Positions 29,412-36,255 of a stretch of DNA of 38,989 nt are shown here, one piece after another (within the stretch, counting starts at the first letter, position 1; every line of letters begins with the position of its first letter). The stretch comes from a virus. A model generated the notes under the pieces. That model was not told the origin of the DNA and did not search any database. It saw nothing but the letters and a program-made list of their open reading frames with translations. The stretch lies in the IMG/VR virus record IMGVR_UViG_3300048583_000245, positions 1 to 38,989 of that record, one strand, 5' to 3'. The position numbers and the translations under genes were made by a program.

Positions 29412-29774
29412 GTGGAATACGTCATCATCTGGCTCTTGTTTGGCATCGCCGCCGCCGTCATCGGCGGCAACAAGGGGCGCAGCGGCTGCGGTTTTCTGCT
29501 GCTCGGCCTGCTGCTCGGCCCGATCGCGCTGGCGATTGCCCTGATCATCGGCCCGCTGCACCGCCCCGAATCGGTTGATACCCGCCCCTGCCCCCGCTGC
29601 GCCGAGCCCATCCGCGAGGAAGCGCGCGTCTGCCGGTTCTGCGGCCACGAAAGCGAACCGGCGGCACCGATCGATGTCGGCAGCGGCATCGGCATTGACC
29701 GGCAAGACGCGTTCTGGCTGGCAATTCTCTGCATCATAATTATCGCGGGGGCGCAGTTCGCAGGCTGGAAATAA
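29412..29774 (+). CDS. Membrane protein with zinc ribbon, possible lysogenic conversion gene
   Basis: A 120-residue protein from GTG 29412, with AAAGGG 5 bases upstream. It has a first helix (VIIWLLFGIAAAVIGG), a GRSGCGFLLL turn, a second helix (GLLLGPIALAIALIIG), a zinc ribbon CPRC(x11)CRFCG at about residues 59-77, and a third helix (FWLAILCIIIIAGAQFAG). The opening 'YviIWLLFGIaAAvIgg.KGRsGCG' is a known bacterial inner-membrane family with a zinc ribbon. It follows cI by 37 bp, ahead of the second operator pair, so it is likely expressed in the lysogen. Superinfection exclusion or another host-altering role is possible but unproven. Confidence 0.78.
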   Translation: MEYVIIWLLFGIAAAVIGGNKGRSGCGFLLLGLLLGPIALAIALIIGPLHRPESVDTRPCPRCAEPIREEARVCRFCGHESEPAAPIDVGSGIGIDRQDAFWLAILCIIIIAGAQFAGWK

Positions 29775-29779
29775 CGCCA

Positions 29780-29832
29780 TTCGCAAAATGCGAAACTTTC
29801 CTGTTGACGCCTTATTCGCAACCTGCGAATAA
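29780..29832. promoter_or_regulatory. Operators O4-O5 and promoter of the accessory operon
   Basis: Two perfect sites, TTCGCA-AAA-TGCGAA (29780-29794) and TTCGCA-ACC-TGCGAA (29815-29829, in a 21-bp palindrome), have centres 35 bp apart, as between O1 and O2. Between them TTGACG (29804-29809) sits 17-18 bp before GAATAA/AATAAA, overlapped by O5. Occupation would block this rightward promoter, so the downstream operon should be silent in the lysogen. Confidence 0.8.
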
Positions 29833-29895
29833 ACAGCCCAACGCCGCCGCCTGCCCCGATTTCCGGTGCCGGCTCGCGCGGCGGGGGGTTTCACG

Positions 29896-30285
29896 ATGTC
29901 CTCCAATTTTTCACGGCTGCGCGCCGCCCTGACCGGGTTGATCGATGCGGTGGCCGATATCCCGACCGCGCTGCCCGAACCGCTCGCCGTCGCACTCGAC
30001 AAGGCGATTGCCGCGCACCAGGCCACCCGCTTCATCACGCCCCAGTGTTTCCCGGCGATGTTCACCACGCGCAGCGGCGCGATCGTCACCCTGCTCGCCC
30101 ATTTCAAAGGCGAGCTGGTCGGCAGCTGGGTAGACCGGGATGGCCGCCAGGTCGGGTTCTGGAACACCGATGGCACCCTGTTCGGCCCAACCGACGCCGA
30201 TGATTTTGACCTGTGCCTGCCCGACGACGCGTTTGACGCGCCCGCCGGCACCAGGGTCATCCCCTTCATGGGCCGCGTCGCATGA
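29896..30285 (+). CDS. Hypothetical first gene of the accessory operon
   Basis: A 129-residue protein, starting at ATG 29896 (MSSNFSRLRAALTGLIDAVA); ten open codons upstream are ignored because they come before any ribosome-binding site. It has an N-terminal helical region (PEPLAVALDKAIAAHQATRF) and a beta-rich C-terminus (SGAIVTLLAHFKGELVGSWV, DRDGRQVGFWNTDGTL, CLPDDAFDAPAGTRVIPFMG) resembling a small WD-like/OB sheet. No motif assigns a function. It is the first gene under the O4/O5-controlled promoter, and its stop overlaps the next ATG (ATGA). Confidence 0.65.
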   Translation: MSSNFSRLRAALTGLIDAVADIPTALPEPLAVALDKAIAAHQATRFITPQCFPAMFTTRSGAIVTLLAHFKGELVGSWVDRDGRQVGFWNTDGTLFGPTDADDFDLCLPDDAFDAPAGTRVIPFMGRVA

Positions 30286-30743
30286 CGCGCGCCCCCGCCT
30301 CCTCAACCATCGCCGATTCCGCCGCGCCGCAGTCCCCTTTTCGCGCGGCAGAAAGGGGGGCGGCGTCTCCCCCGCCGTCCCCCGCACCTTTTCCCCAGTT
30401 TGGCCAGGCGTTCAATGACGCGTTTGCCGGACGCGTCATCGAAACGATGGTCGATGCGGACGCCATCGCCGAAAAGCTGGCCCCGGTGTTCCTGGCCGAA
30501 ATGCCGGATTGGCCGGGGCAGCGCGGCATGCCGGTGGCGCAGCTGACCCCGGTGCAGCGCCTGGCCAAGGGCCTGCCCGGCATTCCGGGGCAGGACAGTT
30601 ACGCCCCGCGCCCGGACGACGCCCCGCTGTCGCCGTACACGCATCTGGGCATTCCCCGGCGCGATAGAATCTGGATGGTGCAATTCCTGGCGCTGGCCGG
30701 CGCGGTTTGGTTCGTCGCCGAACGGCTGGGGTGGCTGTCATGA
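30282..30743 (+). CDS. Hypothetical protein with C-terminal membrane helix
   Basis: A 153-residue protein. The N-terminus is Ala/Pro/Ser-rich and likely disordered ([20 protein letters not shown]). The middle is polar ([40 protein letters not shown]). A single C-terminal hydrophobic helix ([20 protein letters not shown]) ends with GWLS, giving a tail-anchored topology. The start overlaps its predecessor and its TGA overlaps the next gene, ATGA in both cases. No family recognised. Confidence 0.6.
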   Translation: MTRAPASSTIADSAAPQSPFRAAERGAASPPPSPAPFPQFGQAFNDAFAGRVIETMVDADAIAEKLAPVFLAEMPDWPGQRGMPVAQLTPVQRLAKGLPGIPGQDSYAPRPDDAPLSPYTHLGIPRRDRIWMVQFLALAGAVWFVAERLGWLS

Positions 30744-30916
30744 TCTGGCGTCTGTTCCGCCGCAAGCCGACCCCCACCGAGGCCGGCCGCGCCCTTTCCA
30801 CCCGCGCACAGCAGCTGCGCCGCGCCGAACGCGACCGGTGGGTAAAGGCCCACATCGCCCAAATCCTCTCCACCCCGCCGTCCCCAATCGGCCCGCCCCC
30901 GAAAGGCAGATCATGA
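30740..30916 (+). CDS. Small basic protein, 58 residues
   Basis: It reads [40 protein letters not shown], then [19 protein letters not shown] basic amphipathic helix ([20 protein letters not shown]) dominates, with a proline-rich tail. The ATG at 30740 overlaps the upstream stop; the 11 codons before it belong to the previous gene's region. It is directly before the GapR gene and coupled to it by ATGA, so a DNA- or GapR-related role is conceivable. Confidence 0.55.
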   Translation: MIWRLFRRKPTPTEAGRALSTRAQQLRRAERDRWVKAHIAQILSTPPSPIGPPPKGRS

Positions 30917-31158
30917 CCACCGAAAATGTCAGCGCCGAACAGCTGCGCCTGCTGATCGAACGCATCGAAGGCCTGGAAGAGGAGAAAAAGGGCATCAGCG
31001 ACGACATCAAGGATGTCTATGCCGAGGCCAAGGGCACCGGGTTCGACCCAAAAACCATGCGCGCCGTGATCCGCCTGCGCAAAATGGAAGCCAGCGCCCG
31101 GCAGGAAGCCGAAGCGGTCCTCGACACCTACAAAACCGCGCTCGGGCTGGCGGATTGA
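30913..31158 (+). CDS. gapR: GapR-family DNA-binding protein (DUF2312)
   Basis: An 81-residue protein, [40 protein letters not shown], then [20 protein letters not shown]. This is unmistakably the GapR/DUF2312 family ('qL..iieRIErLEeEka.i..dik.VyaEAKg.GFD.k..r.virlRk.d...r.E.e.ild.Y..aLg'). Caulobacter GapR forms a clamp-like oligomer on overtwisted, AT-rich DNA ahead of replication and helps topoisomerases. A phage copy could assist replication, transcription or competition with host GapR. The start at 30913 is in the ATGA overlap. The gene lies in an operon of nucleic-acid-related proteins and is complete. Confidence 0.93.
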   Translation: MTTENVSAEQLRLLIERIEGLEEEKKGISDDIKDVYAEAKGTGFDPKTMRAVIRLRKMEASARQEAEAVLDTYKTALGLAD

Positions 31159-31400
31159 TGACGGCTCAAACCGACAGCAGCGGCGAACGTCTTGCCTATG
31201 ACGACGTCACCCGCCCCGATTTCCTGAAACTGCTCAGCGAAAAGCAGGAACCCAAGTTCCTCGCTGACTTGGCCAAGGTCTCGGTGCCGCTCTCGGTTTG
31301 GGCGCGGCGTCGGCTCGCCGAAGGCTTCACGGTTCAGACGGTCAGCGAGGCCCTGAAAGTGGCAACGTTCCGCCAAAAACTGGAACGGCTCAAACCATGA
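31158..31400 (+). CDS. Hypothetical protein, 80 residues
   Basis: [20 protein letters not shown], then DFLKLLSEKQEPKFLADLAK, VSVPLSVWARRRLAEGFTVQ, TVSEALKVATFRQKLERLKP. It is mostly helical and charged, with no Cys or membrane segments. The ATG at 31158 shares its A with the gapR TGA (TGATG). It sits between gapR and the J-domain gene, in a fully overlapping series, suggesting joint expression. No function assigned. Confidence 0.6.
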   Translation: MTAQTDSSGERLAYDDVTRPDFLKLLSEKQEPKFLADLAKVSVPLSVWARRRLAEGFTVQTVSEALKVATFRQKLERLKP

Positions 31401-31966
31401 TCCCTCCCTACCCCTTGCACTGGCCCGAAGGCCTGCCGCGCACCGTCGTGAAGGCGTCGTCGCAATTACGCACGACCCTTTCGGCGGCGGTGAGGAATGT
31501 GAAGACCTCGCTGGAAATGTTCGGGCGGGACAGCGGCAGCAAGGTTTCGAACATCAGCGCCACATCAAATGTCGGCGGCCTGGCCTTTGAAGCGCCAAAG
31601 GATACCGGCGTCGCCGTCTGGTTCGAATGGGATGGCGAAATGCGCTGCATCGCTGTCGATCGATATGCCAAGATCGAAGATAACCTGCAGGCCATCCACC
31701 ACATCATCGAAGCGCGCCGCACCGAGGTTCGGCACGGTGGCCTGCACATCGCCCGGCAGACGTTCAAGGGCTTTACCGCCCTGCCGGCGCCCAGCGGCGA
31801 AAGCTGGTGGCAGGTGCTGGGCGTCGACCAAGACAGCAGCCTGGACGTCATCGAGGCGCACTACCGCACCAAGGCCAAGGCCGCGCACCCCGATTCCGGC
31901 GGCAGCACCGCCGCCATGGCCCGCCTGAACGCCGCGCGCGAAGCCGGCCGGCGGGCGCGGTCATGA
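31397..31966 (+). CDS. J-domain protein
   Basis: A 189-residue protein from ATG 31397 (ATGA overlap). The first 130 residues form an alpha/beta domain (GVAVWFEWDGEMRCIAVDRY, AKIEDNLQAIHHIIEARRTE, RQTFKGFTALPAPSG) of unknown family. The last 55 residues are a J-domain, WWQVLGVDQDSSLDVIEAHY then RTKAKAAHPDSGG, with the HPD triad at about 164-166. J-domains stimulate DnaK ATPase, so this protein may recruit host DnaK to a specific client such as the replication complex or capsid. A C-terminal rather than N-terminal J-domain is known in prophage proteins of alphaproteobacteria but little studied. Confidence 0.85.
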   Translation: MIPPYPLHWPEGLPRTVVKASSQLRTTLSAAVRNVKTSLEMFGRDSGSKVSNISATSNVGGLAFEAPKDTGVAVWFEWDGEMRCIAVDRYAKIEDNLQAIHHIIEARRTEVRHGGLHIARQTFKGFTALPAPSGESWWQVLGVDQDSSLDVIEAHYRTKAKAAHPDSGGSTAAMARLNAAREAGRRARS

Positions 31967-32568
31967 CGACCCTCTCCCCCCTTGCGGCCGCCCGGCGCGG
32001 TGCCCGGCAGTCCCGCGTCGAAAAGAAGCCGCTCGATTCCTATGACACGATCGACCCCCGGGCCGTCGCGGCGCTGCTGCCGCATCTGCCGCGGCGCACC
32101 TGGTTTGTGGAGCCATGCGCCGGCAAGGGCGATCTGGTCCGCCAGCTGGAAGCGGCAGGGCATCGGTGCAGCCTGGCGATGGATATTGCGCCGCGCGCCG
32201 CCCTGATCGCCCAGCGTGATGCGCTGTCGCCCGACTGGACGGTGCCGATGGGCGGCGTCATCATCAGCAATCCGCCGTTCGAATGGCCGCTGGTTCAACA
32301 GCTGCTCGACGCCTTTGCCACCCGGTCGCTGGCCTGGGTGCTGTTGGAGGCCGGCTTTGCCCACACGAAACGCGCCGGGCCCCTGATCCAGCGGTGTCGC
32401 AAGATCGTGACGATCGGCCGCCTGCGCTGGGAAGAGGGAAGCCAGCATTCCAGCACCAAGGATTACGCCTGGTACCTGTTCGGCCAGACCGCATCGCCGG
32501 GCAACGCGCCAAGTTTCTACGGCCACGCCTGGGTCAACCCCCAGAACATCGGAAAGGACGCCGCATGA
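31963..32568 (+). CDS. DNA adenine methyltransferase-like protein
   Basis: A 201-residue protein from ATG 31963. FVEPCAGKGDLVRQLEAAGH (about 49-68) is the SAM-binding motif I and IISNPPFEWPLVQQLLD (about 100-116) holds the NPPF motif IV of N6-adenine methyltransferases. QHSSTKDYAWYLFGQT is the C-terminal block. No target recognition domain is large enough for a type I/II system, so this is a solitary phage enzyme. Such methylation usually protects DNA from host restriction or regulates expression. It overlaps the J-domain gene by ATGA and precedes the ASCH gene. Confidence 0.82.
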   Translation: MTTLSPLAAARRGARQSRVEKKPLDSYDTIDPRAVAALLPHLPRRTWFVEPCAGKGDLVRQLEAAGHRCSLAMDIAPRAALIAQRDALSPDWTVPMGGVIISNPPFEWPLVQQLLDAFATRSLAWVLLEAGFAHTKRAGPLIQRCRKIVTIGRLRWEEGSQHSSTKDYAWYLFGQTASPGNAPSFYGHAWVNPQNIGKDAA

Positions 32569-32723
32569 CCACACGCTTCATCGGGCCGCAGGAATGCGAC
32601 CAGCGCCGATACGGCACCCTGACACCCCCACCCCGCCGCGCCCCGGTGATGCCCGCCGCCCTGACCGGCCTGGCACTCGGCTGGGGCCTCGGGCTGCTCT
32701 GCGGGCTGGGGTGGGTTTCGTGA
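32565..32723 (+). CDS. 52-residue protein with membrane helix
   Basis: MTTRFIGPQECDQRRYGTLT, then PPPRRAPVMPAALTGLALGW, GLGLLCGLGWVS. The proline- and arginine-rich N-terminus is followed by a Gly/Leu hydrophobic helix at the C-terminus. Both ends overlap neighbours (ATGA upstream, GTGA downstream), supporting translation. It may be a small tail-anchored protein, possibly mainly a coupling element for the ASCH gene. Function unknown. Confidence 0.5.
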   Translation: MTTRFIGPQECDQRRYGTLTPPPRRAPVMPAALTGLALGWGLGLLCGLGWVS

Positions 32724-33208
32724 AAGCGCTCACCATCCGGCAGCCTTGGGCCTCGCTGATCATCGCTGGCGCAAAGCCATATGAGTTTCGCAGCTGGCGC
32801 CCGCCGGCCTGGCTGATCGGCCAGCCGCTGGTCATCCACGCCGCAGCGCAAAAGATCGATTTCCGGCAAGTTGATCAGCTGATCCGCCTGCTCGAAGCCG
32901 GCGGCCGCTACGCCGCGCACACCTGCCTGCATGCCGAAACAGCACTGCCGATCCTGAATGCCATCAAGATGGGCTTTGCCGAATTGCCGATGGCGGCCGG
33001 TCTCGGCGTCGTCCGCGTCGGCGAGCCCCGCCTCGGTACGGACATTGCCCGCGAATTCGGCGCTATCAAGGTCAACGACAGCGACCGCGACGGACACGCC
33101 AACTGGGGCTGGCCGATGGAACAGATCGAGCCGTTTTACGTGCCTTTCACGATGAAGGGCGCGCAAGGCCTGTGGAACTGGCCAGACGCCAAGGATCTGG
33201 CGGCATGA
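32720..33208 (+). CDS. ASCH-domain protein
   Basis: A 162-residue protein from GTG 32720. MKALTIRQPWASLIIAGAKP, YEFRSWRPPAWLIGQPLVIH, AAAQKIDFRQ is a textbook ASCH opening ('mkaLsirqPwA.lil.G.K..E.Rsw.t...Rg.llIhAs'). MEQIEPFYVPFTMKGAQGLW closes it. ASCH domains bind RNA or modified nucleobases (PUA-like fold); some members are amidohydrolases acting on N4-acetylcytidine. In an operon with two methyltransferase-like genes, recognition or processing of modified nucleic acid is an attractive inference. The GTGA overlap supports the start. Confidence 0.9.
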   Translation: MKALTIRQPWASLIIAGAKPYEFRSWRPPAWLIGQPLVIHAAAQKIDFRQVDQLIRLLEAGGRYAAHTCLHAETALPILNAIKMGFAELPMAAGLGVVRVGEPRLGTDIAREFGAIKVNDSDRDGHANWGWPMEQIEPFYVPFTMKGAQGLWNWPDAKDLAA

Positions 33209-33489
33209 CCACCCACCCCCTCACCATCCGTGGCGAGACCGCGATGATCGCCATCGATGCGCTCGACAAGCTGTCGCGGCTGCGCGCGCTCGATGACATC
33301 GAAAGCTGGACGCTGGAACGCCTGATCCGCACCCAGGAAGACAGCGTGACCGGCGCCGCCCGCCTGGCCGTCTGGCGCAAGTCCCGCCTCGCCATCGCCA
33401 TGCACATCCCGGAATTCGATCACCTCCTCCAATCCGCCACCCCCGGCACCAAACGCGCCATCGCCGCGGCAAAGCGGGGGGAGGGATGA
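33205..33489 (+). CDS. Hypothetical helical protein, 94 residues
   Basis: MTTHPLTIRGETAMIAIDAL, DKLSRLRALDDIESWTLERL, IRTQEDSVTGAARLAVWRKS, then RLAIAMHIPEFDHLL. It is predominantly helical, without membrane helices or cysteines. The 'L..i..W..ErLi' block resembles small phage adaptors but is not specific. It starts in the ASCH stop overlap (ATGA) and its stop overlaps the next ATG. No function assigned. Confidence 0.6.
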   Translation: MTTHPLTIRGETAMIAIDALDKLSRLRALDDIESWTLERLIRTQEDSVTGAARLAVWRKSRLAIAMHIPEFDHLLQSATPGTKRAIAAAKRGEG

Positions 33490-34142
33490 CGGCGATGCGC
33501 GTCCTGATCGGCTTTGAACAGACCGGCATCATGCGCCGCGCCTTTGCCGCGCGCGGCCATGACGTGTGGAGCATCGACACCGAACCATCGTGGGACCGCA
33601 GCAACCGGCACATCACCGGCGATATCCGCGACCATCTGAACGATGGCTGGGATTTGCTGGCCGTCATGCACCCGCCCTGCACCCGGTTGTGCAATTCCGG
33701 CGTCCGCTGGCTGACCGTGCCGCCGCCGGGCCGCACCCTGGCGGATCTGTGGGCCGAACTGGATGAAGGCGCTGCGCTGTTCAGCGCGGCATGGAACGCG
33801 CCGATTCCGCGCATCGCTGTCGAAAACCCGGTGATGCACAAACACGCCAAGGCCCGGATCGTGAATTACCAGCCGCCGGCACAGACGGTGCAGCCCTGGC
33901 ATTTCGGCGAGCGTGCGTTCAAGGCGACCAGCTTTTACCTGCGCGGCCTGCCCCCGCTGGTGCCGACAAACCGCCTCACCCCGCCGCGCTCCGGCACGCC
34001 GGAACACAAGAAATGGTCAAAGGTCGCCCGCGCCAGCCCCGGCCCGCGCCGCGCGATCGAACGCAGCGCCACCTTCCCCGGCATCGCCGAGGCAGCGGCC
34101 GACCAATGGGGCGGGTGGGCAGTGGAAAGGATGGCGGCGTGA
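33486..34142 (+). CDS. Cytosine-C5 methyltransferase-like protein
   Basis: A 218-residue protein. RVLIGFEQTGIMRRAFAARG, HDVWSIDTEPSWDRSNRHIT matches the SAM-binding N-terminus ('vLi.Fe.sG.vr.Af...GhdvwS.D.eps'). LAVMHPPCTRLCNSGVRWL carries the PC motif (about 64-65), and RIAVENPVMHKHAK the ENP motif (113-115). These match the catalytic Cys and Glu loops of C5-cytosine methyltransferases in a short phage-specific subgroup lacking a normal target recognition domain. FKATSFYLRGLPPLVPT is its C-terminal block. It could methylate or otherwise modify phage DNA; biochemical confirmation for this subgroup is thin. It is coupled at both ends. Confidence 0.75.
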   Translation: MTAMRVLIGFEQTGIMRRAFAARGHDVWSIDTEPSWDRSNRHITGDIRDHLNDGWDLLAVMHPPCTRLCNSGVRWLTVPPPGRTLADLWAELDEGAALFSAAWNAPIPRIAVENPVMHKHAKARIVNYQPPAQTVQPWHFGERAFKATSFYLRGLPPLVPTNRLTPPRSGTPEHKKWSKVARASPGPRRAIERSATFPGIAEAAADQWGGWAVERMAA

Positions 34143-34513
34143 ACGACGAAAAAGCCTACAGTGCTGCGACTGCTTGCCAAATTGCAGGCATTAACCAATC
34201 GTCTTTGCGAACCCTGATACAGCGAGGCGAATACCCATGGGCACCTGAAAAAAATAATTCGGGCCGACGGCAATTTAGATTTGGCGACATTGTAATCTTG
34301 CACATCTTTGTTCGGGCGCGCGTTTTTTTTCGAACCGAACAACTTTACCGAATCATGAACTCTATCCTTGAAGCAATCTCCGAAAATCAAGACGTAAAGT
34401 TTGTCGTTTTGAACACCCCGGGCCTGTCAATTGAAATCAATGTAGCTTTTTCACAGCGACAGGTTGGCGATGCGATAGTGACCAATACTTTGCTGCGCAA
34501 ATTGCGCCCATGA
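34139..34513 (+). CDS. AT-rich HTH protein, candidate excisionase/regulator
   Basis: A 124-residue protein from GTG 34139 (GTGA overlap). SAATACQIAGINQSSLRTLI, QRGEYPWAPEKNNSGRRQFR, FGDIVILHIFVRARVFFRTE is a MerR/excisionase-like winged HTH: helix-turn-helix, basic Gly-Arg-Arg turn, then strand. The C-terminal half (YRIMNSILEAISENQDVKFV, VLNTPGLSIEINVAFSQRQV) is of unknown fold. G+C is far lower than in neighbours (A-rich and T-rich runs, AAA, TTT and ATA codons), so it is a recent acquisition from another source. Its place directly upstream of the integrase suggests a recombination directionality factor; alternatively a MerR-like transcription factor. Confidence 0.7.
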   Translation: MNDEKAYSAATACQIAGINQSSLRTLIQRGEYPWAPEKNNSGRRQFRFGDIVILHIFVRARVFFRTEQLYRIMNSILEAISENQDVKFVVLNTPGLSIEINVAFSQRQVGDAIVTNTLLRKLRP

Positions 34514-35013
34514 CCCCCACCCCCATCACCGACCTCGCCGACACCCTCCGCCGCGCCGCGGTAAAGGGCACCCGCGCCCATCTCGATCTTGCCATCGTTC
34601 GCGCCGCGGCGCTTAATCCCCGCATCATGGCCCTGCTCGCCGAAATCGCCGCCGAGGAAACCGCAAAGCTATGCCACGCCGCCCCGATGCCCGACAGCCC
34701 GCCCTTGCCCTTGTTTCCGCCAGCGCTCGGGGAAGAAGCGAACCCATCACCGATACCGCCCGCGCCGCCGCCGCTCGAAAGGTCCGGCTCGACCCGTTCT
34801 ATCTCGAATGGCGTGCCGATCGGCAGCAGTATTGCGTCGCATGGTATGACCCCATCGCTCGTACAAGACGCCGCATCGGCACAGGCATCGGAGGCGGCGA
34901 CAGCCTTGATCCACCGATCGAAGCGCGTGAAGCACTTGCGGCGCATTACACCGCCTATGCCCGACCAGCGGCCGCGCAAGGCCCGGCCGAGGCTGGCTTC
35001 TCTGGACTCCTGA
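34510..35013 (+). CDS. Short protein overlapping the integrase N-terminus (C-terminal half doubtful)
   Basis: The ATG overlaps the HTH stop (ATGA). The first 53 residues, MTPTPITDLADTLRRAAVKG, TRAHLDLAIVRAAALNPRIM and ALLAEIAAEETAK, look like a genuine acidic/helical protein, similar to small phage proteins before integrase. From about 34671 the frame lies over the integrase gene for 343 bases, and its sequence there (Pro/Ser-rich, then basic) looks like an out-of-frame read of that gene. Either it ends as a 167-residue protein, or a frameshift into the integrase occurs (integrase frame is -1 relative). Confidence is only in the N-terminal part. Confidence 0.4.
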   Translation: MTPTPITDLADTLRRAAVKGTRAHLDLAIVRAAALNPRIMALLAEIAAEETAKLCHAAPMPDSPPLPLFPPALGEEANPSPIPPAPPPLERSGSTRSISNGVPIGSSIASHGMTPSLVQDAASAQASEAATALIHRSKRVKHLRRITPPMPDQRPRKARPRLASLDS

Positions 35014-36125
35014 CCAGGTATCTGGACGAACACTGCAGCAAGCTGCGCGCGCCCGACAAGCCGGCCTATGCCGCCCGGCACATCGAGGCCTTCCTCGCCG
35101 AACAACGCCGCGCCGGCGCGCTCCCCCCGATCGTCACCGTTGCCGATATCAACCGCAAACTGGTCGAACGCTACATCCGCTGGCGCCGCGCGCAGGGTGT
35201 CGTCGGCGAAACCATCAACCGGGAACTCGCCACCTGGTCCGGCTGCCTCGGCTGGGCCTGGCGGCAGGAACTGATCGTGTCGCGCCCGTTCATTCCGATG
35301 GTGCCCGAGGAGGAATGCAGCGGCCCCCGGGATCTGGAATGGTCACCAGAACAGGTGGCCGCCATCCTCGAAGCCTGCTGGATTGAGCCCGCCCGGCACC
35401 ACGTGCTGCTGTTCGCCATCACCAGCCTGTCCACCCACTTCCGCACCGATGCGATCCTGGAACTGGACCTCGATGTTCAATACAAGCGCGGCCTGCTCAA
35501 CTCGCTGCCGCCCGGTGATCGACAGACCAGCAAGCGACGCTCGGTCGTGCCGGCGGCGCCGACGCTGGCCGAATGGCTGGAAGGCCGCACCGGCAAGCTG
35601 ATCCAGTACCGCGCCCCAAAGGCCCAGCGGCATTGGGCAGACCCAGCCGTGCCGGAATATTTCGAACGGCCAACATGGGATATCGGCAAGGCGCTGTCAT
35701 CCTCGATCGTCGCCGCCGGGCTGGCTCACCCATCGCTCAAACTGATCGAGCCCCTGCTGGATGCCGACGGCAACCAGCTGATGCAGGTTTTCACCAAGCG
35801 GGAGGCCGGCACCGGCCGGGTGCCCGATCCCAAGCCGATGTGGAAACCGCGCGGCACCCCGAACACCTTCCGCCATTGCTGCCAGACCTATCACCAGGCG
35901 ATGGGCACGCCCGAGGCACAGATCGACCAGGCCAGCGGCCATGCCGGCGAAGGCACCGGCCGCCGCAATTACAGCCACCTGCGCCCCGAATATCTGCGCC
36001 AGTTCATCACCAACGTCGAAGCCTATTGGGCAGACATGGACAGCCTGACAAAAGTGCATCGTCGGTCCCAGGTCGGACCCAAAGTCATCGACCTGGCCAC
36101 CGCCCGCGCCAATCGCACCACCTAA
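34671..36125 (+). CDS. int: Tyrosine-recombinase integrase
   Basis: Up to 484 residues; the first 40 or so (MPRRPDARQPALALVSASAR) may be untranslated, since real sequence starts near RKVRLDPFYLEWRADRQQYC. The arm- and core-binding region follows (FSGLLTRYLDEHCSKLRAPD, VTVADINRKLVERYIRWRRA). In the catalytic domain: THFRTDAILELDLD (Arg I), TSKRRSVVP (Lys hairpin), TPNTFRHCCQTYH (Arg II box; the usual first His of HxxR is Asn), SGHAGEGTG (His) and RNYSHLRPEYL (nucleophile Tyr). It integrates at a tRNA-like site 71 bp downstream of its stop. The gene lies in the accessory operon rather than on an early/late boundary. The 3' end carries an arm-type repeat. Confidence 0.92.
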   Translation: MPRRPDARQPALALVSASARGRSEPITDTARAAAARKVRLDPFYLEWRADRQQYCVAWYDPIARTRRRIGTGIGGGDSLDPPIEAREALAAHYTAYARPAAAQGPAEAGFSGLLTRYLDEHCSKLRAPDKPAYAARHIEAFLAEQRRAGALPPIVTVADINRKLVERYIRWRRAQGVVGETINRELATWSGCLGWAWRQELIVSRPFIPMVPEEECSGPRDLEWSPEQVAAILEACWIEPARHHVLLFAITSLSTHFRTDAILELDLDVQYKRGLLNSLPPGDRQTSKRRSVVPAAPTLAEWLEGRTGKLIQYRAPKAQRHWADPAVPEYFERPTWDIGKALSSSIVAAGLAHPSLKLIEPLLDADGNQLMQVFTKREAGTGRVPDPKPMWKPRGTPNTFRHCCQTYHQAMGTPEAQIDQASGHAGEGTGRRNYSHLRPEYLRQFITNVEAYWADMDSLTKVHRRSQVGPKVIDLATARANRTT

Positions 36126-36195
36126 CCCAATGATTCCACAGCACCGCCGGAGCCTTCACCCGACCGGACACCCAAGCAATCGCACTGCTGAGGTC

Positions 36196-36223
36196 GGGAG
36201 TTCGATCCTCCCTTGCTCCACCA
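36196..36223 (+). other. attP core: 3' end of a tRNA-like gene
   Basis: The sequence GGGAG-TTCGATC-CTCCC (36196-36212) is a T-arm with 5-bp stem and TTCGATC loop. It is followed by TTGCTCC (acceptor 3' strand), A (discriminator) and CCA (36221-36223). Only the 3' end of a tRNA or tmRNA is present, the classical integrase attP core that rebuilds a host gene upon integration. The partner should begin GGAGCAA; I cannot name the amino acid. Confidence 0.85.
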
Positions 36224-36255
36224 CGGAACCCATCGGCCCTGCAGCAAAACAAGCC

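Noticed and set aside
34730-35013. C-terminal half of the small gene before the integrase as a real domain
   Set aside because: It lies wholly over recognisable integrase sequence and reads as Pro/Ser-rich shadow sequence.
36190-36223. A complete tRNA gene
   Set aside because: Only T-arm, acceptor 3' strand and CCA are present; no D-arm, anticodon arm or 5' acceptor strand upstream.
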